Source: an uncultured bacterium (lineage in GTDB: Bacteria > Bacteroidota > Bacteroidia > Chitinophagales > CAIODY01). From it: a stretch of DNA of 44,619 nucleotides. The notes beneath the pieces are model-generated. The model did not search any database. It was not told where the DNA came from and saw only the letters and a list, made by a program, of their open reading frames with translations. The first letter of the stretch is position 1. The number at the start of each line of letters is the position of its first letter. Positions 19,492 through 27,054 of the stretch are shown here, piece by piece. The stretch is taken from assembly GCA_903857255.1 (NCBI GenBank), contig CAIODY010000025.1, positions 1-44,619 on the forward strand. The letters are read 5' to 3'. The position numbers and the translations under genes are program-made.

Positions 19492-19664
19492 TTTAAACAC
19501 ATAGAAACATAGGATTGAAAGGATTTGTTAGCGGCTTTTGGTTATTAGTAAATACAGCTAATGTGTAAAATTTATTTTCTAAGCAACCCTTGTAACAATA
19601 CCAGATTAACTTAGTAGCACCATAGTAAATGCTTCGCATTTTTCTATTGTGTCTATGTGGTAAA
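19492..19664. repeat. MITE-like element between lipB and rluD
   Basis: About 173 bases are bounded by imperfect terminal inverted repeats of about 21 bases: TTTAAACACATAGAAACATAG on the left (arm 19492-19512) and its inverted relative ending in CTATGTGGTAAA on the right (19644-19664). The inside is non-coding and contains a small hairpin, AAATGC-TTC-GCATTT, at 19627-19641. The size, terminal repeats and lack of coding suggest a miniature inverted-repeat element. It fills nearly the whole lipB-rluD gap; no clean TAnnTTTG box is left in front of rluD. Confidence 0.5.
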
Positions 19665-19674
19665 ATAAAACAAA

Positions 19675-20778
19675 ATGAACGAAGAAATAAAAAATATTGA
19701 ACAGGAACCCGACCCACGAGATGGCGATGAAATGTATGTGCATAAAGTGATTAAAGTGGATGCCGGACAAGAATTATTGCGCATTGATAAATTTTTAATG
19801 ATTCGATTGGGTGGTGCAAGCCGCAATAAAATTCAATTAGGAATTGATGCAGGCAATGTATTAGTGAATGATAAAATTGTGAAAGCAAATTATCGAGTTC
19901 GCCCCAATGATGTCATAACTATTGTGTTAGCAGAAGAACCTGTTGATTATTTTTTAGTACCCGAAAATATTCCTTTAAAGATTGTTTACGAAGATGATGA
20001 TGTGGCATTGATTAATAAACCTGCTGGCATGGTGGTGCATCCTGGCGTTGGCAATAGAAATGGTACTTTGGTGAATGCCTTACTCTATCATTTTGTGCAT
20101 GATAATGGTGAGAATGAATTAGCAATGAATGTGATTCATAAAAAAAGCAAACAAAATGCGATGGGCGATATTCGTCCGTTTTTAGTTCATCGAATTGATA
20201 AAAATACTTCAGGATTATTAGTGGTGGCTAAGAATGAGTTGGCGATGGAATATTTAGGAAAGCAATTTTTCTATCATTCTATCCAGCGAAAATATGTGGC
20301 TTTGGTGTGGGGCGATTTGAAAAATGAATCAGGAACTATCATTGGCAACATTATTCGCAACCCAAAAGACCGACAAAAATATTGTGTAACCGATGACGCC
20401 ACACAAGGCAAACATGCTGTTACACATTACAAAGTGATTGAACGATTTAATTTTGTAACCTTGGTTGAATGTCAGTTAGAAACTGGCAGAACGCATCAGA
20501 TAAGGGTTCACATGCAAAGCATTGGACATCCGATTTTTAGCGATGAAGTATATGGTGGCGATAAAATTGTGAAAGGAACTATCTATTCTAAATACAAACA
20601 GTTTGTTGAAAACTGTTTTGCGCTTTGCCCTCGGCAAGCCTTGCATGCACAATCATTAGGCTTTGCACACCCTACTACCCAAAAATTTATGTTGTTTGAA
20701 TCGCCCATTCCTGCTGATATGCAGCAAGTGATTGATAAATGGCGAAGGTATGTAGCGGCGATAAATACGGAAAGTTAA
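19675..20778 (+). CDS. rluD: large-subunit rRNA pseudouridine synthase, RluD/RluA family
   Basis: The enzyme converts specific uridines of 23S rRNA to pseudouridine. The 367-residue protein has an acidic N-terminal tail, an S4 RNA-binding domain (about 32-90, with L-R-I-D-K-F-L and V-L-V-N), and the RluA catalytic domain: I-N-K-P-A-G-M-V-V-H-P-G, the active-site Asp in H-R-I-D-K-N-T-S-G-L-L-V near residue 174, and G-R-T-H-Q-I-R-V-H-M. The S4 plus RluA arrangement is that of RluD. Its stop codon overlaps that of the convergent nucleoside phosphorylase through a shared TTAA. The region upstream is occupied by a MITE-like repeat. Confidence 0.95.
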   Translation: MNEEIKNIEQEPDPRDGDEMYVHKVIKVDAGQELLRIDKFLMIRLGGASRNKIQLGIDAGNVLVNDKIVKANYRVRPNDVITIVLAEEPVDYFLVPENIPLKIVYEDDDVALINKPAGMVVHPGVGNRNGTLVNALLYHFVHDNGENELAMNVIHKKSKQNAMGDIRPFLVHRIDKNTSGLLVVAKNELAMEYLGKQFFYHSIQRKYVALVWGDLKNESGTIIGNIIRNPKDRQKYCVTDDATQGKHAVTHYKVIERFNFVTLVECQLETGRTHQIRVHMQSIGHPIFSDEVYGGDKIVKGTIYSKYKQFVENCFALCPRQALHAQSLGFAHPTTQKFMLFESPIPADMQQVIDKWRRYVAAINTES

Positions 20779-21638
20779 TTGCAAATTTCATTCAACACAT
20801 TTCCAATCAATTCATCCATTTTCTTTGGATAATTTTTGCTGAATTGTTTAGCGGCTCGGTTGGCTACAATTAGATTCAACGATAAGCATTCATGTTTCAA
20901 TAATCTGCCTAAAAAATAAATTCCTGAAGTTTCCATTTCGAAGTTGGAAACAGGCGCAATTCCTTTTGTTTTAAAATTCTTTAAATCATCTACCCAATTC
21001 GGAAACCTAAGCTGATATCGCAATTGCCTGCCTTGTGGCGCATAAAACCCTGATGCTGTAATAGTAGTTCCTTTTATCGAAAACGATGAAAACTTTTCTA
21101 ATAATTTTGTTGAACCAGTCGCCACATAATTTTGCAAACCAAAATGTCTTTCAAAATTCTTTTGATTTTTTTTTTCGGTTTTTGAATAATCAAAAGCATA
21201 AAAATTAGCCATCGAATCTAATCCTATGGCGGCTTCGGAAGCAACAACTGAATCAACATCTAATTCTTTTCGCAAGCCCCCTGAAGTGCCGATGCGAATA
21301 ATGTTCAATGATTTTTGAGCAGGTTTTAAAATTCTTTTCTTCAAATCAATATTCGCCAAAGCATCCAATTCGTTCAGTACGATATCAATATTATCAGTGC
21401 CAATACCTGTTGAAATTACTGTGATTCTTTTTTTTCCAATGTTGCCCGTATGCGTTATAAATTCACGATTTTGTTTTTTTATTTCAATGTTATCAAAATA
21501 TTTACTCACTGCTTTCACACGGGCTGGGTCGCCAACAGTGATAATGGTTTCAGCAATATCTTCAGGTTGCAAATGCAAATGATAAATACTGTTATCTTTA
21601 TTTAAAATCAGTTCAGAATCAGGAAAAGTTGTTTTCAT
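20775..21638 (-). CDS. nucleoside phosphorylase, uridine-phosphorylase-like
   Basis: Members of the PNP/UDP family cleave nucleosides with phosphate. The 287-residue protein shows I-I-T-V-G-D-P-A-R-V near 34 (phosphate-binding), T-G-I-G-T-D-N-I-D-I-V-L-N-E-L near 77-91, I-R-I-G-T-S-G-G-L near 115, and F-E-M-E-T-S-G-I-Y near 230 (nucleoside-binding E-M-E). It is most like uridine phosphorylase, but the exact base preference is undecided. It is convergent with rluD (4-bp stop overlap) and divergent from the universal stress gene, sharing with it a compact face-to-face promoter pair. Confidence 0.88.
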   Translation of the reverse strand: MKTTFPDSELILNKDNSIYHLHLQPEDIAETIITVGDPARVKAVSKYFDNIEIKKQNREFITHTGNIGKKRITVISTGIGTDNIDIVLNELDALANIDLKKRILKPAQKSLNIIRIGTSGGLRKELDVDSVVASEAAIGLDSMANFYAFDYSKTEKKNQKNFERHFGLQNYVATGSTKLLEKFSSFSIKGTTITASGFYAPQGRQLRYQLRFPNWVDDLKNFKTKGIAPVSNFEMETSGIYFLGRLLKHECLSLNLIVANRAAKQFSKNYPKKMDELIGNVLNEICN

Positions 21639-21644
21639 TTTAAC

Positions 21645-21665
21645 TATTTTTGCGGCTCAAATTTA
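21645..21665. promoter_or_regulatory. face-to-face -7 boxes, TAnnTTTG-N5-CAAAnnTA
   Basis: TATTTTTG at 21645-21652 reads rightward for the universal stress gene, and CAAATTTA at 21658-21665 reads leftward as TAAATTTG for the nucleoside phosphorylase. Exactly five bases (CGGCT) separate them, so the two start sites interlock and only one polymerase could bind at a time. Two other gene pairs in this window have the same spacing. Confidence 0.6.
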
Positions 21666-21679
21666 TTAAATCAAATTGT

Positions 21680-22549
21680 ATGAAAATCAATATTAAGCGA
21701 ATTTTAGTTCCTACCGACTTCTCTGAAATTTCATTTGGCGCATTAGATTATGCAGCATTTATCGCAAAAAAATTCAACGCAAAAATAACACTCTTGCACG
21801 TGTATGAATTGTTCGACCAAGTGGGCAACCAACAAGTGATGAGCTATCGCGAATTGTTGGAAAAAGGAATTCATGATAAAATGCAACAATTGACTACCGC
21901 TAATTCAAATTTTTGGGGAGTAAAAATTGACACTAAAATTGTGGAGGGAAAATCATACAAAGAAATTGATAAAGCTGCACAAGAAGTAGGAGCAGATTTA
22001 GTAGTAATGGGTACTCACGGCTCAACTGGCTTAAAAAGTTTAGAGAAATATGTGTTGGGTACTAATGCTTTCAGAACAGTACATGAAAGCAGTTGCCCAG
22101 TGATTACCATTCGTAAAGGCATGAAAAAACCTGTGTGTTCAAATATTTTGTTACCCATGAGTGTTGATAAAGAAACAGGTCAGAAAGTTGATTATGCTAT
22201 TGAGTGGGCAAAAACATTTGGAGCAAAAGTGCATGTATTATCGGTTACTGAAATGATTGATGAGTTTGTTGCCGACATTCAAAAATTGAATGATTTAGTA
22301 ACAGAAACAGAAGCTAAATTGCGTAAAGAAAAAATTGATTTCACCAGCAAAACTTTTCGCAATAGCACTTTATCAAAAACAATTTTTAGCCATGCTAAAA
22401 AGATGCAGTGCGATTTAATTTTTATCATGAGCAAAAATGATAGCGGCATTGGCGAATTTTTAGTACCAGCGGCTGATAGAAAAATAATTGGCGAAAGTGA
22501 AGTACCTGTATTCAGTTTACGCCCTGACCGAAATACCAAAAAGAAATAA
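21680..22549 (+). CDS. universal stress protein with two UspA domains
   Basis: The 289-residue protein is a tandem UspA. Domain 1 (about 5-155) begins R-I-L-V-P-T-D-F-S-E and carries the nucleotide-loop region V-V-M-G-T-H-G-S-T-G-L. Domain 2 (about 160-285) begins N-I-L-L-P-M-S-V-D but has M-S-K-N-D-S-G-I-G-E-F in place of the glycine motif, so it probably does not bind ATP in the usual way. The open frame could start at a TTG at 21650, inside the promoter box, so the ATG at 21680 is used. It is a single gene, divergent from the nucleoside phosphorylase and convergent with the D-Ala-D-Ala ligase fusion. Confidence 0.92.
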   Translation: MKINIKRILVPTDFSEISFGALDYAAFIAKKFNAKITLLHVYELFDQVGNQQVMSYRELLEKGIHDKMQQLTTANSNFWGVKIDTKIVEGKSYKEIDKAAQEVGADLVVMGTHGSTGLKSLEKYVLGTNAFRTVHESSCPVITIRKGMKKPVCSNILLPMSVDKETGQKVDYAIEWAKTFGAKVHVLSVTEMIDEFVADIQKLNDLVTETEAKLRKEKIDFTSKTFRNSTLSKTIFSHAKKMQCDLIFIMSKNDSGIGEFLVPAADRKIIGESEVPVFSLRPDRNTKKK

Positions 22550-22627
22550 GCCGGAGTTCAAGAACTATACCCAAATTTATCTCTCACAACAAAATGGTGA
22601 ATGAGGCTCGAGGTATTTTTAAAAAAT

Positions 22628-25327
22628 TTATTTCTTCATCGCATACTCCAAAATCTTATCAATAAAATCGTAAGGTTTATAGCCTGCAATCGCTGCTTGA
22701 TGATAAATGCAAGTAGCAGGAGTCATGCCTGGCAAGGAGTTTGCTTCAATCACTAAAGTATCGGTTTTCAAATCATCATAAATTCTTACAAACGCATCCA
22801 ATCTTGCATAACCTTCAATTTTTAAAAGCTGTGCAGCATCTTCAATTGTTTTTTTCACTTGTTTTGAAATGAGTTTGAATTCTTTTGCATCCTTTGAAAA
22901 CCTTGCCGGTGTTATGTTTTGCCCTTGTCCTGCTAAAAATTTTTCTTCCAAACTCAACACATCACCATCAGCTAATGCTTCACTCGGTTCAAAAACTTCA
23001 TACATAATTTTTCCTTCTTCAGTGCGATGAGTGAGCAACCCAACGGTTACTTCCATGAATTTTGCACAATCTTTTTTATCAACCAATGCTTCTATCAATA
23101 CCACATCTTTATTCGGAAATTCTTCATTTTTCTTTAAATGTAAAATCTCAGCATCTTTCTCAATTAATGCTTCACTTTCTCTGAAAATTAGTTCCACAAA
23201 GGCTTTCAACTCATTGTCATTTTTTATTTTTTTCACTGCACTGCTGCAACCATCATCAACAGGTTTTGCAATTAATGGATAAGAAAATTTTTCTTTCACC
23301 ATTTTCAAACAAGCATTTTCATCTTTTAGCCAATCACTTTTTTGCAATAAATATTGTTCGGTAACTGGCAAATGATGTTGCTTTAATAATTGCAGCGTAT
23401 CAAATTTGTTGATTGTTAGCTGCGAACTTTCAACGCCACTTCCATTATAAGGCAAACCTATTTTGTTCAACTCATTTTGTACCGCTCCATCTTCACCAGG
23501 GCGACCATGCAAGGCTATGAAAACTACATCACACAAGCTTTTCAAGTCATTGTAAGAAATTTTCTTTGGAGCAAATTGAACATTTTCTCCTGCAAATTTT
23601 TGAGTAATACTTTTACATTCTTCTTTGATTTTGTTCAACATTGGATGGACTGAATAATGCAAAATTTTCTCTTTGATATCATCTGCATTATCCTTCAACA
23701 TCATGTTAATCGGCAACACATACAAATTATGTTCATCTTTATTGCCAAAAAGAAAAACAGGAATGGGTTCGTATTTAGTGCTGCTCGATAATTTTTCAAA
23801 AATGTTTCTACCACTTTCAACGCTGATATGTCGCTCCGAACTATAACCGCCCATGATAACTGCGACACGAATTTTATTAACGGTTTTAGATTTTTGATGA
23901 GCAATTTTTTCGTTCAACGAATTTAACAACGATGAAAATTTATTGGCTTCAAAGCCAAGCCCGATGCGTTGTTTGATAGAAGTTGCAATAATGTAAGTTA
24001 AAAATTGTGAAGGATTTAAACCAATTTCTGCTGCCTGATGAAAGAAGAATGAACTTGGCAACATTCCGCTTGTAGTATTTGGGTCATTTAAAAATATTTT
24101 CCCATCATCACTCAAAAACCCATCGATACGAGCATATACATTGAAATTGAAAAACTGAAAAAGTTTTTCGCATTCAATTCTGATAGCTTGAATTTGTTCA
24201 TCGCTTGCAGATATTGGTGTAACCTTACGACTCAATCCTGGCAAGTATTTCGAGCGATAATCAAATAAATCTTGTCCTTTAATAATTTCAGTTGGCGGCA
24301 ATGCAATTGGATTTCCATTTTCATCTTGCACTACGATGCAACTAAATTCTCTGCCTTTGATAAACGCTTCAACCAAAACTTCTTTTTCAGAATCTAATCC
24401 TGCTAACACAATAGCATCTGTATCATTGTTAGTGAAATGTTTTTCAAGTTGAGTGTATAACTCTTGTGGTTGGTAAACTGTAATGGGTTCTATCGTTAAA
24501 CGATTATTATAACTGAAAGGGTTAAAAGTCAATGGTAAACCCACTCCCTCTTTAATATCGGTTAACTCTTTTATTAAAACGACTTTCTCAACTTTAGTCT
24601 TATTTTTCCAATCTGCCGATTCTATTTTTTTTGAAAAAAAAGCTTTATGAATAGCAATACGCCACTTCAAATAATTATACTCATTAAAAATTGTTGCCCC
24701 TACTGAAGAACCTTGATTGGCTGGTTTTATAACTAATGGCAACCCCAATTCATCTATCAAGTCATGGAACTCTTTATTTCCGTATTGTTCAGACCAATCT
24801 TCTAATGTAATAGTTCTAAATTTTGGCGAATGAAATCCGCCAGCTACCATCAACTTTTTTTGCACTGCTTTATCCATACCGATTGCACTTGGTAAAATAC
24901 CCGAACCGCTGTAAGGAATTTTTAACCATTGCAGAAATCCTTGCACAGAGCCATCTTCACCATTGTTGCCATGCAAACACAAAAAGCCAAAATCAATTAG
25001 TTGAGGTAATTCTTCAAAAGAAATTTTCTTCCCAACTTGAGCAATCATTTTATTCAAATCTGCATCTGATAAACCATTCAGGCTTTCTACATACATTTGA
25101 AAACCAAATTTTGATTCGGGAATAAAATCTGTTGTTGGATAAAAATCGCGAATTGTTCCTTTATAAATAAACTGCCAATCCAATAGAATCAAGTTGTTCA
25201 GCGAATCTACAAAAATTGGAACAGGCTCAAACAACGATTTATCCAAATTATCATAAACAGTTCTGCCACCAGCAAACGATATTTCACGTTCACGAGATGA
25301 GCCACCAAAGAAGATTCCAACTTTCAT
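22628..25327 (-). CDS. tandem D-alanine--D-alanine ligase fusion (two Ddl modules)
   Basis: Ddl makes D-Ala-D-Ala for peptidoglycan; a normal enzyme has about 310-370 residues. This protein has 899 and contains two complete modules. Module 1 (about 1-450) has G-G-S-S-R-E-R-E-I-S-F, L-H-G-N-N-G-E-D-G-S-V-Q-G, V-I-K-P-A-N-Q-G-S-S-V-G, and a C-terminal N-D-P-N-T-T-S-G-M-L-P-S. Module 2 (about 470-899) has G-G-Y-S-S-E-R-H-I-S-V, L-H-G-R-P-G-E-D-G-A-V-Q, and E-A-N-S-L-P-G-M-T-P. In module 1 the metal-binding Glu of E-x-N is Asp and the following L-P-G is T-S-G, so the modules may differ in activity. It is a single gene convergent with the universal stress gene. Confidence 0.92.
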   Translation of the reverse strand: MKVGIFFGGSSREREISFAGGRTVYDNLDKSLFEPVPIFVDSLNNLILLDWQFIYKGTIRDFYPTTDFIPESKFGFQMYVESLNGLSDADLNKMIAQVGKKISFEELPQLIDFGFLCLHGNNGEDGSVQGFLQWLKIPYSGSGILPSAIGMDKAVQKKLMVAGGFHSPKFRTITLEDWSEQYGNKEFHDLIDELGLPLVIKPANQGSSVGATIFNEYNYLKWRIAIHKAFFSKKIESADWKNKTKVEKVVLIKELTDIKEGVGLPLTFNPFSYNNRLTIEPITVYQPQELYTQLEKHFTNNDTDAIVLAGLDSEKEVLVEAFIKGREFSCIVVQDENGNPIALPPTEIIKGQDLFDYRSKYLPGLSRKVTPISASDEQIQAIRIECEKLFQFFNFNVYARIDGFLSDDGKIFLNDPNTTSGMLPSSFFFHQAAEIGLNPSQFLTYIIATSIKQRIGLGFEANKFSSLLNSLNEKIAHQKSKTVNKIRVAVIMGGYSSERHISVESGRNIFEKLSSSTKYEPIPVFLFGNKDEHNLYVLPINMMLKDNADDIKEKILHYSVHPMLNKIKEECKSITQKFAGENVQFAPKKISYNDLKSLCDVVFIALHGRPGEDGAVQNELNKIGLPYNGSGVESSQLTINKFDTLQLLKQHHLPVTEQYLLQKSDWLKDENACLKMVKEKFSYPLIAKPVDDGCSSAVKKIKNDNELKAFVELIFRESEALIEKDAEILHLKKNEEFPNKDVVLIEALVDKKDCAKFMEVTVGLLTHRTEEGKIMYEVFEPSEALADGDVLSLEEKFLAGQGQNITPARFSKDAKEFKLISKQVKKTIEDAAQLLKIEGYARLDAFVRIYDDLKTDTLVIEANSLPGMTPATCIYHQAAIAGYKPYDFIDKILEYAMKK

Positions 25328-25341
25328 TTAATTTTTTTTGT

Positions 25342-25402
25342 CCCACAGATTACACTGATTTTCGCAGAAAATATAGCATCAAAAATCTACACAATCAGTG
25401 GG
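25342..25402. repeat. palindromic repeat upstream of the Ddl fusion
   Basis: CCCACAGATT (followed by ACACTGATT) at 25342-25360 and AATCAGTGGG at 25393-25402 are inverted, nearly matching arms. Strings of this kind recur in many genomes as short interspersed palindromes. It occupies the place where the ddl promoter would be expected, and I see no clean -7 box there. Confidence 0.45.
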
Positions 25403-25418
25403 ATGTTTCTCAAAATAA

Positions 25419-25463
25419 AAACGTCATGTAAAACTGCAAAAAGCTTTGTTCTACATGACGTTT
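25419..25463 (-). terminator. intrinsic terminator of the ferredoxin gene
   Basis: A perfect 12-bp stem (AAACGTCATGTA / TACATGACGTTT) with a 21-base loop, followed on the minus strand by GTTTTTATTTT. It begins 22 bases past the ferredoxin stop codon. Confidence 0.85.
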
Positions 25464-25485
25464 GCTTATAAAATTTATCACACAA

Positions 25486-25833
25486 TTAAATGTGCATTCT
25501 ATTCTTTTTGTCTAACAATTGTTCTGGTGTTTCTACTACCATTTCATCAGGTACACAACAATCAACAGGGCAAACGGCGGCACATTGCGGCTCGTCATGA
25601 AAGCCTTGACACTCTGTACATTTTTCAGCCGTGATGTAATAACGGTCATCAGCAACTGGAGCATTTTTTGCATTTGCTTCAATCGAAGAACCATCACGAA
25701 GTGTGAAACTTCCTTTCACAGTTGTTCCATCTGCCATTGCCCATTCTACGCCACCTTCGTAGATTGCGTTATTCGGACATTCAGGTTCGCAAGCACCACA
25801 GTTGATGCAATCGTCAGTAATTTTAATAGCCAT
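25486..25833 (-). CDS. 4Fe-4S dicluster ferredoxin
   Basis: The 115-residue electron carrier has a first cluster motif [12 protein letters not shown] near 10-21 and a second half with C-T-E-C then [11 protein letters not shown] in the region 72-90. The spacing between Cys groups in the second half is longer, as in the Allochromatium-type (Alvin) ferredoxins. It ends with a charged tail. It is divergent from the LuxC-type acyl-CoA reductase, with which it shares an interlocked promoter, suggesting that electron transfer and the aldehyde-forming reduction may be co-regulated; a direct partnership is inference. Confidence 0.94.
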   Translation of the reverse strand: MAIKITDDCINCGACEPECPNNAIYEGGVEWAMADGTTVKGSFTLRDGSSIEANAKNAPVADDRYYITAEKCTECQGFHDEPQCAAVCPVDCCVPDEMVVETPEQLLDKKNRMHI

Positions 25834-25873
25834 AATTATTTGTGATTTTTGATTTAAAAGAATTTGATTGAAA

Positions 25874-25894
25874 TACCTTTGCGCTGCAAATGTA
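25874..25894. promoter_or_regulatory. face-to-face -7 boxes of ferredoxin and acyl-CoA reductase genes
   Basis: TACCTTTG at 25874-25881 points rightward to the acyl-CoA reductase, and CAAATGTA at 25887-25894 reads TACATTTG leftward to the ferredoxin. Five bases separate them. The whole element is a near-perfect palindrome (TACnTTTGC around a GCT centre), so a dimeric regulator or mutual exclusion of polymerase could couple the two genes. Confidence 0.65.
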
Positions 25895-25939
25895 AATACG
25901 GCTGCGAAATTAAACTAAAAATATTTTACGCAAAATAAA

Positions 25940-26968
25940 ATGATGACAATCGAACATAAAATTTCAACATTGGGTTTGTGGAGTGAACAAATTGAATTAA
26001 GAATTAGGAATTATGAATTAGGAATTGAAAAAGAAAACGATTTTTCTGATGCCATTTTAAGAACTTATCAATTCAACAAATGGTTCACTGAAGAAAATGT
26101 TTTGCTGGCTTTGAAAAATATTTGCGATGAATTTTTGGCAAAAGAAAAATTGGAAAAGTGGATACAAAAATATTCACCAGTCACTACCCAGCAATCGCAA
26201 ACGGTTGGCATAACCATGGCTGGAAACTTACCATTGGTGGGCTTTCACGATTTATTATGTGTATTAATGAGCAATCATAAAGCGTTGATAAAGCAATCAT
26301 CAAAAGACAATATTTTGTTGCCTTATTTGTTAGAAATTCTTTTTCAAATAGAACCACAATTTAAAAAGCAAGTTGCTTTTTCCGACATGCTAAAAGGCTG
26401 CGATGCATACATAGCAACGGGTTCAAACAATTCATCTCGATATTTTGAATATTATTTTGGGAAATATCCACACATCATTCGCAAAAACAGAACCTCGATT
26501 GCTTTGTTAAATGGAACAGAATCAGACGAAGATTTATTGAATTTGGGCAAAGATATTTTTACTTATTTCGGAATGGGCTGCCGCAATGTTGGAAAAATTC
26601 TCATCACGCCAAATGTAGATTTACAAAGGCTTTTGAAAGTATTTGAGCATTTTAATTATTTAGCCAATCACGATAAATACAAAAACAATTTTGATTATCA
26701 ACTCACCATTTTGTTGATGAATAAAACGCCATGTTTGGCAAATGATTGTTTGATTTTAACCGAAAATAAAAATCTGCATTCTCCACTTGCTGTTTTGTAT
26801 TATGAAGTTGTAGATAATTTGAAAGCCGCTATACAAGCCATTTCGCAAGATGATTTGCAATGTATTGTCGGGAAAGATTTTATTCCATTTGGTCAATCAC
26901 AAACACCATCATTGAGTGATTATGCTGATAATATAGATACCATGAAATGGTTGTTGGGGCTAGGTTAG
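25940..26968 (+). CDS. acyl-CoA reductase, LuxC family
   Basis: LuxC-type enzymes of the aldehyde-dehydrogenase superfamily reduce acyl groups to aldehydes with NADPH through a Cys thioester. The 342-residue protein has G-I-T-M-A-G-N-L-P-L-V-G-F-H-D near 91-105, A-Y-I-A-T-G-S-N-N-S-S-R-Y-F near 157, and the catalytic-Cys region F-G-M-G-C-R-N-V-G-K near 210-219. Residues 19-30, E-L-R-I-R-N-Y-E-L-G-I-E, are encoded by a 36-bp repeat that occurs identically in the T9SS cargo gene at the end of the window, so this part of the N-terminus is probably an insertion into a tolerant region. It is divergent from the ferredoxin gene. Confidence 0.88.
   Translation: MMTIEHKISTLGLWSEQIELRIRNYELGIEKENDFSDAILRTYQFNKWFTEENVLLALKNICDEFLAKEKLEKWIQKYSPVTTQQSQTVGITMAGNLPLVGFHDLLCVLMSNHKALIKQSSKDNILLPYLLEILFQIEPQFKKQVAFSDMLKGCDAYIATGSNNSSRYFEYYFGKYPHIIRKNRTSIALLNGTESDEDLLNLGKDIFTYFGMGCRNVGKILITPNVDLQRLLKVFEHFNYLANHDKYKNNFDYQLTILLMNKTPCLANDCLILTENKNLHSPLAVLYYEVVDNLKAAIQAISQDDLQCIVGKDFIPFGQSQTPSLSDYADNIDTMKWLLGLG
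25994..26029 (+). repeat. 36-bp interspersed repeat, copy A (inside the acyl-CoA reductase gene)
   Basis: This 36-base stretch is identical to 44266-44301. It is made of repeated GAATTAGGAATT/GAATTATGAATT units and is read in the same frame in both genes, giving E-L-R-I-R-N-Y-E-L-G-I-E. Confidence 0.85.
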
Positions 26969-27005
26969 ACAAATTGTTCGGATTTGCAATTGTAATTCGA
27001 AAGTG

Positions 27006-27048
27006 GTTCGACAAGCTCACCATGACCGTCATGATGAGCTTGTCGAAC
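27006..27048. terminator. long hairpin between convergent genes
   Basis: A perfect 14-bp stem (GTTCGACAAGCTCA / TGAGCTTGTCGAAC), one C-A mismatch, then five more pairs (CATGA/TCATG) around a CCG loop. It fills the 86-base gap between the stops of the acyl-CoA reductase and GSCFA genes. Its position suits a bidirectional terminator, but no long T run follows on either strand, and its GC content and symmetry differ from the surroundings, so it may be a REP-like repeat. Confidence 0.6.
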
Positions 27049-27054
27049 ATAAAT

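Noticed and set aside
25342-25402. Terminator of the ferredoxin gene at the CCCACAG palindrome
   Set aside because: The perfect hairpin with a T run at 25419-25463 lies first after the ferredoxin stop; the other palindrome is better seen as a repeat.
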